A DNA stretch of 64,000 bases from Linnemannia elongata. Taxonomy: Eukaryota; Mortierellomycota; Mortierellomycetes; Mortierellales; Mortierellaceae. Made by a program: the position numbers and the translations under genes. Shown here one piece after another: positions 11,175 to 22,611 of this stretch (position 1 is its first letter; each line of letters begins with the position of its first letter). The notes below the pieces were generated by a model. It saw only the letters and a program-made list of their open reading frames with translations, was not told the DNA's origin and ran no database searches. The stretch is taken from assembly GCA_036320915.1 (NCBI GenBank), contig JAXBDG010000005.1, positions 1,364,001-1,428,000 on the forward strand, read 5' to 3'.

Positions 11175-12585
11175 TAATATCTTGTATTTTTTTTCATTCA
11201 TCCATCTGTTTCCTTTTTATCTCGCTAATTGCTGACTTTGCTGCTTACGGTACCGTGCATGGGCAGGAAGATAGATCTGTTGGTCATTTCTGATCAACAG
11301 TCCTCCCCTTTCTAATTTTTCGATGAACCAAGAAAGATCAAGGTTTCTGGTTCAGCTGCGTGAATCCATTACGCACTGACTCACACATCCCGATGGTGCT
11401 GCTCCTGAACGTCTTCATGACTTTCTCTCAGTCCCCATTCCTTCCTCTCTTTCCTTCCTCTCCTTCCCTTGGTCATCATTCGCTGCCTTTCGGACTCACA
11501 CATAATCTATATCATGTAAAGGGAACAATAAGGGAACCCCGATGTCTGGTTCGCCATCTGGGTCTATTTCAGTCAATCATGTTATACATCTCGTCGTCAG
11601 ACGTCGTGAACATACAAAGTTGTTGACTCGCCTTGAGTTCAAACCGGGAGGAAGAGGATTCACAAGGCAGAAGAGAAGGACAGCGACTCACAAAGAACAT
11701 TCAGAAGAAGAACATGATGAAGTGCGATTGTGTGGGAGTGAAAACAAGAGAAAAGAGACGACAGAGTAATGACTATATTCTGTTCGTGATGTCAAACTTG
11801 GCCCCGACATTTCTTTTCCTCGTGTCTTTTCATTCTCGCTCAAACCCATGTGGTCTTGTCTTTGTTTGGGGTTTTGTGTAGTCATTACTTTACTTTACTT
11901 TCACTTCTTCCGCCTGTATTTTCTTACTCCATGTCGAAACAATGGCTTCATATCTCAGATGAGGCCCGTGTTTTGGTGTCTGGTGTCTGGTGTTGCCTTT
12001 GTCTTTATAAACAATGAGCCTGAGTGACCCCCTTGCCATCGCCATCCCTAGGCAAAGCGTTCCAGTATGTCTAAAAATCGATATGACGCCAAGCAAAAGG
12101 AGATAGAAAAATAAAGTGGTGCCTGACTTGAGAGATTCCCGTTGGCTTTTGCGTTGCCACCAAAATAAATAAAAAAAAAAAATAGTTATCAGCTCCATCG
12201 CTTATGGTGATGCTTTGTGTGGTGATTGGCTGATGATCAAATATGCCGAGTGTGTCCTTCATGGCATGTTCAGGGTCCAGAACGCACATGTTGTTGTTGT
12301 TTTTGTTGTTATTCAATTGTTATGTGTTTTAATCGACCATTCTACTGTGCCTGGCGATAAGATCTGAAGGAGGGTTACAGTCGACTCAAAGGGTCGTCAC
12401 TTGAAAGGGTTGCACAAGAAGAGACCACCTTTCAGGAACAGGCAGCAACCATCCGCAACAATAGCAGTATTAATTGTCGCCTCCTTGAATCTCTTGGTTC
12501 GCCCCTTTACTGTCCCCCTCTTTGCCCAATTGGGTCCTTCCAAGTCCTCCTTCCTCTCCCTTTTGACGTTTGGCAACTCCGCCTG

Positions 12586-12592
12586 TATAAAG
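12586..12592 (+). promoter_or_regulatory. TATA-like box (TATAAAG) of KEX1
   Basis: TATAAAG followed by pyrimidine-rich DNA about 190 bases before the KEX1 start codon. Confidence 0.45.
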
Positions 12593-12780
12593 ACACTTTG
12601 TACTTTTTTCAAACCTTTTACTTTTTCACTTCTTTGCTCATTCACCTTTCTTATTCTCGCTCTGGTTCAATCTCCAGCCGCCCGTCCAGCACGCAACCTC
12701 ATCAGGAATAAATCACATTCGCCGTTCGGTCTCAGTACTACTTCTCCCCGCCGTCTGTTTTTTTTTCTTTTTTTTTTTTC

Positions 12781-15700
12781 ATGCGTGCGTCGCAACTAGC
12801 TTGGTTGGCCATCGCCGCTGTCGCCCAGCTTTCATCCATCGCCCAAGCTCAACAGAAAGGTGCGGGGCACAAATCAGGACAAAACTCACACCTCCAGCAC
12901 CCGGCAAAACTAATTGCAGGGATTTTCCTCGAAGTCATTCATCAACTCACCTCATCCTTATTCATGGTTTTTTAATAATAGTGGCAGATGACTACCTCGT
13001 AACTGATCTCCCAGGCCTTTCTACGGAGGAATCAGCTCAGATTAAGCAATATGCAGGGTAAGACACCTTCACAGCTAGACCGAAGTAAAGCAGGAGTAGA
13101 AACGAAAACATAAGCAAAAGCAAAGCAAAGCAGGAAACACGTATATGTATACACGGACAGGGACGTTTGGTTGCAATGGTTTGCGGCCCTGAGGCTAATT
13201 ATTGGCTCAAACTTGCTTGGCCCTTTGTTGTTTCGATGCTTATTAGACATATGGCTTTGGATCCCAGGCAGGAATCCAACTTGTTCTTTTGGTTGGTCAC
13301 AAGTAGACGACCTCAAAAGAACCAGAAGCTGGTAAATGCGCGCGAGTGACAGGCGTCGCTATTGTTCATTTTCAGGGAGTTCTCATAGGTGTTATCTCAC
13401 CGCTGAAAGCGTTGTACTCATCATTCGCATTCTGTGTACCTATAGGTGATTTGGCTGAACGGAGGTAACGAGTGGCGGGTCAATTGACGGTTCTGGATTC
13501 TAACAGGAATGGACACGTAGCTGCAGACTGACCAAGGATCGTTTTTTTTTCTTGTTATTACCTTTTTCTCATTTTGCTCACTGCAAACCTTCAGGACCAG
13601 GATGGTAAGGCGACTCTATGATCGCACTCAGGCATCTCTTTCAAGTAATCGATCGTGATATATTTACAGGAAGGGGTCTCTAATTATCTGCCGTATCTTT
13701 TTGACTATTGTTCAATAGTTCGAGCGCTGATGGATATTTCTTGGAGACTGGACCTCTCCGATTCGTGAACGAGAAGCTCACCATCAATAAGGGTGGTTGG
13801 CATGAGTTTGCTGATGTAGTATTTTGTAAGGATTACCTTTTGTTCATGAATGTATCACCAATTAACCATGTTTTGATTTTAATGTGTAGACACTAATGTC
13901 TGATATTGAATTCAATTACATAGTGGACCAGCCCGTCGGAACAGGACTTAGCTACACCACCCAGCCATACCTCGGAACAATGAAGGAGGTATGTGCCCAA
14001 GGATAAGAATCGGCGACTATGTTCGTTGTCATCGGAGGGCGGTGTGGAGTGAACTTGTCTAACACTGACTATCGACCTTTCTTTAGATCACGACCCATTT
14101 CATGGCATTCCTGAAGGCGTTTTTCGCCATCTTCCCCGACCGTGCCCAGCATGATGTATGAACTGCTGTTGAATTGCATATCGAGGCCACCAGTGTTCGT
14201 GCTCTAGACTGAACCTTTTGTCGTCATAACTTCAAGACCCACGATCGCTAACTCTTTGCATTTCTACTTGTATAGTTGTACCTTGCGGGAGAGAGTTTCG
14301 CAGGCACATATATACCCTACTTTGGCCAGGGAATCTTGGAACACAACGAAAACGTCCCTACAGGCGAGATATTCTACAACCTTCAAGGATTGGCCATCGG
14401 TAACGGCTGGATCGATCCACTTCACCAGGTACATTCAAATGCGCAGACATAATTGTTTGGTTTCTCGCAATCCATGCCTATATCTTGAATAAGTCTGTCT
14501 CAAACAACCATGCATATTCACTCTTGATTATAGTACACTTCGTTTATCCCCTTCGCCGAGAAGTACGGTCTTTTGACACCCACCTTACTGGTAACTATGC
14601 AATCTTGGATCTGTACGAGGAGGCTATTATTTTTGACTGGACAGGGTGTGTGTGATATGCAAGCATCTAACGCAAATGCTTGGTCCATGAACTTATTACG
14701 TTTCTTAGGAGAGCATGAACATCCAGCAGGAAGCATGTTTGGATGCTATCCGGCGACAGGACCTTATCACTCAAGACACCTGCGAGGCGCTTGTATCTCT
14801 TATCTTGCGATCCAACACGGAGACGTAAGTCGTGTTTGATATCACTTGGTGCCCTGTTACGTCTTGTCGAGGATGTGAGAGCTGACTACATGTGTTCCTC
14901 TATCACCCTCTTCTAATACAACTTTATAGGACTAAGTGTGTCAACCAGTACGATATTCGCTTGACGGACCAGTATCCAGAGTGCGGTCTGAACTGGCCCT
15001 ATGAGCTGCCATTGATGAGCAATTACCTGAACGTAAGTATAATCGACGTACTTTCTATACCTCCTCTCCTGGTCTACTGTAGCGTCCTAATCTCGCTTGG
15101 TGTATTCATTGTTGTATATAGCGGTTAGATGTTAAGATGGCTCTTCATGCCACAGCAGGAGAAACTCATTGGAACGAGTGCAGCAGACGTGTCAGCGCGG
15201 CTTTGCAACAGGACGACTCGACTCCCTCTATTGCGGTAAGCCAAAACCTTCACACTGGCTAGTGTGAAAAGATGTTGCAGTTTCCACTGCTTCAGGACAC
15301 TCATGGGTTACATATGAAGACGTAATCAAACTCAACAACGCTATCTCCTTCTTTCTTGCCTTCTTTCATAGCTCCTTCCCGACATCTTGGAGAAGACCAG
15401 GATCATGCTCTTCAGGTCCGATATGTCGATCAAAAGGCTACCTGTTGAGAACACTTCTACCTACGTTAAACGACGCCTCAAACGTGAAATTGACTTTTTT
15501 TTTGTTGCTACATTTCACATCATAGCGGCCAACAAGACCTGATCTGCAATCACATCGGAACAGAGTATCTCATTGCCAACATGACCTGGCAGGGATCCAA
15601 GGGGTTCCAGGTATTGATGTTTACTTTCTCCGCGATATGTTCTTAAAGACCCAGGTATGAAAAATGGCATGCACTAATTATTCCTAACATTTCAATAATA

Positions 15701-16477
15701 GGACACTCGGTCGATTGGATGGAAAGTTGAAGAGAAACCCGCAGGAGAATGGAAGCAGGCCAAGAACTTGACCTACGTGTTGATCTACAATTCGTCGCAT
15801 ATGGTGCCCTACGATGTGCCTCTGGTGGCTTTGGATATGATGAACCGATTCATGGGCCTGGACACCAAGCTGCAAACCTTCACCTCCAGCCTGGAGTCTG
15901 ATACCGATAACGCCGTTCCCTCGGGCGGTGAGAAGGTGGATATCAGCCAGCCTAATTCCAATGGCTCTGCCAAGTAAGTTGAATCGTCCTATTGGTCTTG
16001 TGCTTTTCCCACTTGTTCATGGGATCGTGTTGGTGGCGATCACTAATGGGATGCCTTTTGTTTTGTTTTTTAATGAACTTGTAGTGGATCGGCGGCATTG
16101 TTGTTTGTGGTGATGGTGATTGGAGTGGCGATCTTTGTGATCGTGCGGAAAAACCAGCGCCAGAAAAAGCTGAGCGGTGGCCATGATGGTGTCCAATGGT
16201 TCCCTCTCAGTAACAACAGCGGCAACAACCAAGGCATGGGACGTGATCGCCGCCATGCCCCTATAGACGAGCTGTAAGTTCCGTTTCTCCTCCTCGTTCA
16301 CGTGAGAATCTACTGCTACTGTCAGTTGGATGGCCATGGTTACTGATCATTATCTTTCCTTTGAATAGGGACGAGCTTGTAGTGGAAGGCGGGATTCATG
16401 ATAGTGACGACGATGAGGAGTACGAGGACTTCCTGTCGTCTGGCGATGGACGTAGTCCATCACCTCAAAGACGATGA
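12781..16477 (+). CDS. KEX1: Kex1-type serine carboxypeptidase (pheromone-processing carboxypeptidase)
   Basis: Eighteen exons: 12781-12859, 12982-13057, 13247-13331, 13446-13464, 13595-13604, 13719-13825, 13924-13988, 14087-14155, 14276-14428, 14534-14590, 14709-14824, 14930-15032, 15122-15235, 15372-15415, 15526-15610, 15702-15973, 16085-16273, 16369-16477. They total 583 codons plus stop. Residues 1-24 form a signal peptide. WLNGGPGCSS marks the S10 oxyanion region; the catalytic triad is Ser177 (GESFAG), Asp370 (QQDLIC) and His427 (NSSHMVPYD). A single membrane segment at ~486-508 ([16 protein letters not shown]) is followed by an acidic cytoplasmic tail. Kex1 trims C-terminal Lys/Arg left by the Kex2 protease in the late Golgi. 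Exons of 19 and 10 nt encode the WLNGGPGC motif. The intron 14 donor (GTCCGA) is weak but required for frame. Confidence 0.95.
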
Positions 16478-16598
16478 GGATGTTGATGACGGGTAGAATG
16501 GCAGTTATCTAGTACGACGTTGATAGACACTCAATGGCAACAGCTTTTTAAGAAAGTTAACTATGCTGATGATTGTGAATGTATTGAATGCTGTTTTA

Positions 16599-16617
16599 GG
16601 GGGGGGGGGGGGGGGGG
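16599..16617. repeat. Poly(G) tract, 19 nt
   Basis: G run between the convergent KEX1 and RRP9 genes, in their 3' flanks. Confidence 0.9.
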
Positions 16618-16676
16618 ACTCAAATGGTAAAAAGAGAAGGAGAAATGGTTGAATGAAAAGGAAAAAAAAAGAGAGT

Positions 16677-18794
16677 CTAGTTATCGGACTCCTCGTCGTC
16701 CTGGCTGGCCTCGTCAGAGTCTTTTGATTTTGTGGTCAACTCGACGATCTTCAGTCCGTTACGACCCTCCTTTATCCTCAACCACCGACCCAGCTTGTGC
16801 TCCTGACCGACGGCGGCGACCAGTAGTGTCTTTTTCGAGAGTGTTGGCTGGTACAACTGAAGGTCATTCACAACACCGACCTAAATGAAATGAAAAAAGA
16901 GTAGCAGCAATTAGCATCAGGTGTAGCTTGCAATCCTGCATCTATATAATGGGATTAGTTAAAAACGGCGAAGCTTACCATGGGGATTGTGCTGAGGAGA
17001 GAAAAGTTCTTCATGTTCTTGCCAATTTGCCAAACACGAATGGTACCATCCCACGATCCACTGACAAACATGTCGGAGTACCTCAACGAGGCAAGCGATG
17101 TGATCCAGTATGGGGTCTCGACACCACCACTTGGGACAGCCTCGCCGTTAGAGTAGTCCAGGGGTTGAGTGTGGAAGCCATGGGCGAGAGGCATCGAGAA
17201 GACGGCCTTCTTCTTGTTGACGTTCCATAACGAGATTGTCCCGCTGTCGCCACCGGTCAAAAAGTTCTCCTCGTCAATCATGGCCAGACAGTCCATCGAG
17301 CCCTCCAAGAACGAGGGGTCCTTCTTCTCCTTCGTAATCACTCCGCCGTCGGGTCCTGCTGTAACGATCTCCTTGGGCTCATCGGGCAGATCCTTGTTGA
17401 GCTTCTTGGGACGAATGAAACCGCCTCCACGGAAGACCAGCTGTGACTCCTCAACAATCTTCCACAAACGGACTGTGCGATCCCGGCCTCCGGTCGAAAC
17501 ACAATGCTCCTTGGCCAAACTGTCGACAGAGGTGATGATATCCTGATGACCAAACAGGGTCTCAATATAGCTGAGCTCGTCCACATTCCAAAGCTTGACT
17601 GTACGGTCGCCCGAGACGGTATAGAGCTGGTTATGGCCTTTACGGAAGGACATGCCCGTGATGGTATCCTTGTGCTGTTGCTTGAAGCAATGCAAAAACT
17701 TATTCTCCTGCACTGACCAGATAATGATCTTCTTATCCTTGCCTCCTGATGCCAAAAACTGGTTATCGGAACTGACAGCCAGACATGTTACATGGTCAGT
17801 ATGGCCCTGGAAATCAGCAACGCCCTTCTGTGCTCCGGGGAAGGAAAAGATCTTCTTGCCGGTCTTCAAGTCCCATTTGATGATCGATCCGTCCTTTGAA
17901 CCAGAGTAGGCGTACAGTCCATTCTCTGTTGCTGCAATTGAAGTCGCTGTCTTTTGGTGTCCTCTGCACGTTGTAATGGCGGTTTCTGCGTTGACGGGGA
18001 ACTGGAATGTCTCGGCAAGGTGGCGGTGGAGACGTCCCTGGATCTCAAGCTATATCATTTTCAGATAGGAAATATCACTTGTCAGTTTGCATGTTGAGAG
18101 TTGGATTGACTAGAACAATAACCCGAAGTATTCGAGAAAACTTACAGCATCCTGCTTCAAGCGAGCTGCAATGTTGTCCCGATCAATGTCCTCTGCGTCG
18201 TATCCGATCTCATCCTCTATTGAAATAAGCAATAGACATACTCGCGTTAGTGACTCGAACGTTAGATCAAGAATTAAACATGCACTCTAATGCCGCATTG
18301 ATGATTATTAGTTCCTTCTTCAAGGACTCCATACCTCCGGCATGCTGCAATGTGTCGATGTAGTTCTTGGCCAATCTCAGACGCTTCTGGGCAGCAGTCT
18401 CGTTCATCAGGGCCTCGTCGTCCTCATCATCCTCCGAGTCGCCATAATCCAGATCCATATCATCGATTCCTCCTGCACCAACCTCATCGCCACCCTCATC
18501 ATCATCCTCAACGACTCCCTTTTTACGACTGGCCCGACGATCGGTCTCGTCGTCCGAAGAATCGCCACGGTGCTTCCGCTTGCCGGCCAACGAGGTTGTG
18601 GCCCTGTTCTTTTTGCCGGTGTCCTTCTTGGGTGCTGGGTTGATTGCCCGGGATTCTCCTGATTTGCCTCCACGGCTGCCGCCACGACCGCCTCCACGAC
18701 CGCCTCCGCGACCGCCACGTCCACGGCTAGAGCCGCCTCGGCTGGGACCATCGCCACCAGACTTTTTTACTGGAGCGAAGAAGGGATCAGACAT
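16677..18794 (-). CDS. RRP9: U3 snoRNP protein Rrp9 (WD40)
   Basis: Four exons on the minus strand: 18335-18794, 18146-18216, 16979-18049 and 16677-16880, giving about 601 residues. Residues 1-50 hold an RGG/RG-rich tail starting MSDPFFAPVKKSGG, then an acidic Ser/Asp/Glu linker. QKRLRLAKNYIDTLQ and RLKQDALEIQGRLHR match the helical segment before the Rrp9 propeller. WD40 repeats follow (SGSKDGSIIKWDL, SGGKDKKIIIWSV, VSGDRTVKLWNV, TGGRDRTVRLWKI, TGGDSGTISLWNV, SGSWDGTIRVWQI). Rrp9 binds the U3 B/C motif in the nucleolus for 18S rRNA processing. Exon 1 ends at a GTATGG donor; reading past it gives a short C-terminus ending in stop, so the intron is required. A GAR-like N-terminus resembles the tails of fibrillarin and Gar1. 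Confidence 0.93.
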
Positions 18795-19756
18795 GAGGTG
18801 TGATGTGTGTATGGGTGAGTGTTGAGGAAGGATGAGTAGTTAAAACTGAAGGAAGGTGTGAAGTGGATATTAAAGTAATGGAATGGGCGAAGAGGGGGAT
18901 CTTCACACGCAAAGGAACGTCAAAGAGGAGTGAACAATGGTGGAAGTTTTTGGACTTTTTAAAAAAAAGAGAAGCTCACACTTTCTATGACTGACTCTTG
19001 CCCTTTGGTTTACAGCGGTTTAGTGCAGCAAAACGTGTGTGCAAAAAAAAAAAAAAAAGAAGCAGAAAACAATGGTGAATCGTAAACAAATATAAGCCAC
19101 AAGTGACTGCCTGGTTAATTTTCACACCCTGCTTTCATTTCCTCTGTTCCTGAGAGTGGAGTCGAGCTCCTGTGAACTGTGGACTTATATCGTGTAAGCA
19201 CAGGTGGTACTTCAATTTTTTTTTTTGTGCTTTCATTGGGACAACAGGTGCCTGCTGGGCAATTGAACAAAGAGAACGATGTCATTTGGTCGAGTGAGAT
19301 GATAGGCAACATAGAGATGAAGTAGACTTTAACAGATCTCTGATATCTCAAATGAACAATGAAAGGGAAACACAAGGTATGGGTGAAGAGCAGAGAGTGA
19401 AATAAAAAAATAAAAAAAAAGAGATTCTGAGGCGATTGGGCAAAGAGATATGATGAAGAGAGGACAGCGGCAGCCATGTGCGAGCGCACTGGCACATCGC
19501 TCGAGTGCGGGGAGGGAAGTGAAGACGGGATTCCCTTTTGAGGCAAACTCCTTCTGTTATCTATTCAGAATCAATTCTTGAGAGCACTCAGCTCCCTCTC
19601 TCTCTCTCTGTGACGTCGTCTTCTGTGTTGTGTGTGTTGATTGTTTTCACTCTCACCCTTCCTTTTATCTCGAGCGTCTGCTTCCCTTTTCTTTTTGATC
19701 TTCTTCTTCTTCCCCACCTTCCCATTCTCCTCTCCCCTCACCCCCTCATCTCGACC
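18795..19756. other. Divergent promoter region, RRP9 / IDH2
   Basis: About 960 bases between divergent start codons. It has short A runs near 18960, 19045 and 19410 and a CT-rich, Ser/Phe-frame leader at 19580-19756 before the IDH2 ATG. No gene was supported. Confidence 0.55.
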
Positions 19757-21904
19757 ATGTTTGCTACCCAGCGCACCGCCGTTGCCTTCAAGGGCCTCAA
19801 GGCTCTCTCTGCCAAGGTACCCCTCCTTTCCTTCCCACCCTCATTCTCACTTTCCCACCCCTTCATTCGCACTTTCTAATGTTCCTATGATCAAAAGAGA
19901 AAAAAATATACGATTCTTTCCTTCCATGCTCCATTCACCCTTCCCTTTTTCACACCCTTTTCGCGCAATGCAGTCTCAAGTGATTCAAATCAGCTGACCT
20001 TCTGACCCCTTGTCTTGACTCTTCTTAGACTGCCATGCGCTCCATGGCCTCCCAGGCTGCCAGCACTATGCCCGGTGCCTTCAACGCCAAGAAGAACGCC
20101 AACGTAAGGACACCCGTCAATTCAAAGCGTCGTTTTGTTTGTGTCGACGCTGGGAAACCGTATTCTCTGGAGGGTGGATGAGTACGTTTATTTCTATCGA
20201 AGGAATAAGGAGTGTCAAAGAGATCCTCTTATCATATGGATCGAATACAGATCCAGCTCAGGATGGTGCCATTGTCGGCCTATGTGAAGCAGCCTCAAAT
20301 TTGATGAGAAGTTGCAAACTTTCTCAACCATGCTGGAGTCTGAATGATATCCAGAGAGGAGCGTTTCTCTGTGCCACAGGTCACCAATGAATCTCTTGCT
20401 TATGCAAGGAGAACAAAGAAGAGGAGTCGAGTGTTGGACAAGAGGTGTATACAATTCAGTCGTGTGCATTGGATCATGGGATAGTGGTATCCATTCGCTG
20501 ATAGGCGGCTTAAACAAGGCGAGGAGCAATCGCGGGATCTTTTATAATCTTAACACATGAATTGTATTGCTAACCATATGTTGCATCTGTTTTTTCAAAC
20601 CTTTAGGGTAACTACACTGTCACCCTCATCCCCGGTGACGGTATCGGACCTGAGATCTCTGAGTCCGTCGTCAAGATCTACAAGGCCGCTGGTGTAAGTC
20701 TCCAGTCAACTGCTCATTTAGGCGTTGTTCTTACCTGTGGCGATTCTCATCACGTAGGAAGCAAATCAAATGGTCAAAGGTACTCACGCATCATTGTTAT
20801 CCTTTGAATGATATAGGTCCCCATCGAGTGGGAGCCCGTCAGCGTCACCCCTGTCCTCAAGAACGGAAAGGTCGCCATCCCCGATGAGGCCCTCCACTCC
20901 GTCAAGAAGAACACCGTCGCTCTTAAGGGACCTTTGGCCACCCCCGTCGGAAAGGGCCACGTTTCCTTGAACTTGACCCTCCGTCGGTAAGTCTTTCACT
21001 ATTTATCTCCATTTGGACTTGACTGGAAGAACATAGTTTTGTTTTTTCAGTCATGTCGCGTGGGAAGAACCTCTAAGATGTTCCCACAAAGGAAAGGTCT
21101 TTCAACTGAAGCAGAATACTCACGCTTGCATGACATTTTTTCTGGGCCACCTTCTTTAGTACCTTCAACTTGTACGCTAACGTCCGCCCCTGCAAGTCTG
21201 TTGTTGGATTCAAGACCCCCTACGACAACGTTGACACCGTCCTCATCCGCGAGAACACCGAGGGAGAGTACTCTGGCATTGAGCACGAGGTCGTCGATGG
21301 TGTTGTCCAGTCCATCAAGTTGATCACCAAGGATGCCTCCGACCGTTGCGCTCGCTATGCCTTCAACTATGCCAAGGAGACCGGTCGCAACCGTGTCACC
21401 GCTGTCCACAAGGCCAACATCATGAAGTTGTCCGATGGTCTCTTCTTGGCCTCTTGCCAGGAGGTTGCCCGTGAGTTCCCCGAGGTCAAGTTCGATGACT
21501 TGCTTTTGGACCGCGCCTGCTTGCAGATTGTCCAGGATCCCAGCATCTACGCCGACACCGTCATGGTCATGCCCAACTTGTACGGAGATATTCTTTCCGA
21601 TATGAGCGCTGGTCTTATCGGTGGTCTCGGTTTGACACCCTCCGGTAACATTGGTCGTGATGCCTCCATCTTTGAGGCTGTCCACGGTACCGCTCCCGAT
21701 ATCGCTGGCCAGGACAAGGCCAACCCCACTGCTCTCTTGTTCTCCTCGGTCCTTATGTTGAGACACATGAACCTCAACAACTTTGCCGACCAGATCGAGA
21801 AGGCTACCTTGAAGGTCATTGCTGACGGCAAGGTCTTGACTGGCGATCTCGGTGGTCGCTCCACCAACACTGAGTTCACCAATGCCATCATTGCTGAGCT
21901 CTAA
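19757..21904 (+). CDS. IDH2: NAD-dependent isocitrate dehydrogenase, catalytic (Idh2/IDH3A-type) subunit, mitochondrial
   Basis: Five exons: 19757-19816, 20029-20103, 20607-20693, 20817-20986 and 21160-21904, giving 378 residues. The first ~45 residues are rich in Arg, Lys, Ser and Ala without acidic residues, typical of a mitochondrial presequence. Then come [11 protein letters not shown], the substrate loop [31 protein letters not shown] (catalytic Lys near 217), YGDILSD (metal-binding Asp near 272) and [19 protein letters not shown]. These residues favour the catalytic Idh2/IDH3A type over the regulatory Idh1 type, which replaces several of them. The enzyme oxidises isocitrate to 2-oxoglutarate in the TCA cycle with a partner subunit not in this window. 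The last exon is long and strongly codon-biased, consistent with high expression. The second intron is unusually long (about 500 nt). Confidence 0.94.
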
Positions 21905-22064
21905 ATGCATTTCTCGTCGTCACCCCTTGTCCTACATTGTCCCGTCTAGAGATATCGGATCGAGAAGAATGTGTTTTTTCTTCTCGACAGCCGCAGCCAT
22001 AATTATTTTTTCACGTCCACACACCCCTCTCTATCTCATTTTGTCATTTTGTTCATTTTCTGCA

Positions 22065-22070
22065 AATAAA
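22065..22070 (+). terminator. poly(A) signal of IDH2
   Basis: AATAAA about 160 bases after the IDH2 stop codon in a T-rich 3' flank. Confidence 0.45.
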
Positions 22071-22380
22071 AACTCATCAATACCAAAGAAACAACAAGGC
22101 CATAGGATGACATGATAGGTTACCTGACGCGCGATGACTTTGGTCATTTTCGTTTCCATAGCCCTCGGTAAGCATAGGAACCTGAGAAGTGCCAAGGCGT
22201 TGAGAGTAGTAGTCTATGTATGACGAAAGCGGTAGAGTAAGTCGTGGCATTATTACTTTGGATGAAGCGAGCCGAGGCGGGAGAGGGGAAACGAAGCGTG
22301 GCTTCTCGGCCGAAATTTAGAGTTCATTCTTTGAGCGAACACTTACATGTGGAGGGCGACTTGTTCATCAATTAGAAGAT

Positions 22381-22388
22381 TATTTAAA
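22381..22388 (+). promoter_or_regulatory. TATA-like box (TATTTAAA) of the P450 gene
   Basis: TATTTAAA followed by a pyrimidine-rich leader, 224 bases before the P450 start codon. Confidence 0.4.
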
Positions 22389-22611
22389 GACAGCAACAAA
22401 TCCGTTCCCCCACTTTTCCCTTACTTCAAACTCTCAACTCTACTCTCGACTCTTCCGAACCTCCCTTTTATTACTTTGGTGGCAACGGTATTCTTCTCCG
22501 TAGCTTCTCTTCACTCTCCCTAACCTCAGCAACTCTCGACTACTTCATTTTCTTCAGCATTCTTCTCATCCTCTTCAACTCATCGACAAACACGACTAAC
22601 TACATTCGACC

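Larger units (their letters stand above)
11000..12780. other. Intergenic region, F-box to KEX1
   Basis: 1.8 kb with no supported gene. It contains the F-box 3' end and, from about 12480, the pyrimidine-rich promoter of KEX1. Confidence 0.6.
21905..22611. other. Intergenic region, IDH2 to P450
   Basis: About 700 bases: IDH2 3' UTR, then the P450 promoter with a TATTTAAA box and a CT-rich leader from about 22400. No gene seen. Confidence 0.55.

Noticed and set aside
11630..11660. GTTCAAACC, a B-box-like sequence suggesting a tRNA
   Set aside because: The flanking bases do not form a T-stem and no A-box or acceptor stem is present.
21047..21910. 287-codon antisense frame opposite IDH2
   Set aside because: Antisense to a strongly codon-biased exon; long antisense frames are an expected by-product and it has no known domain.
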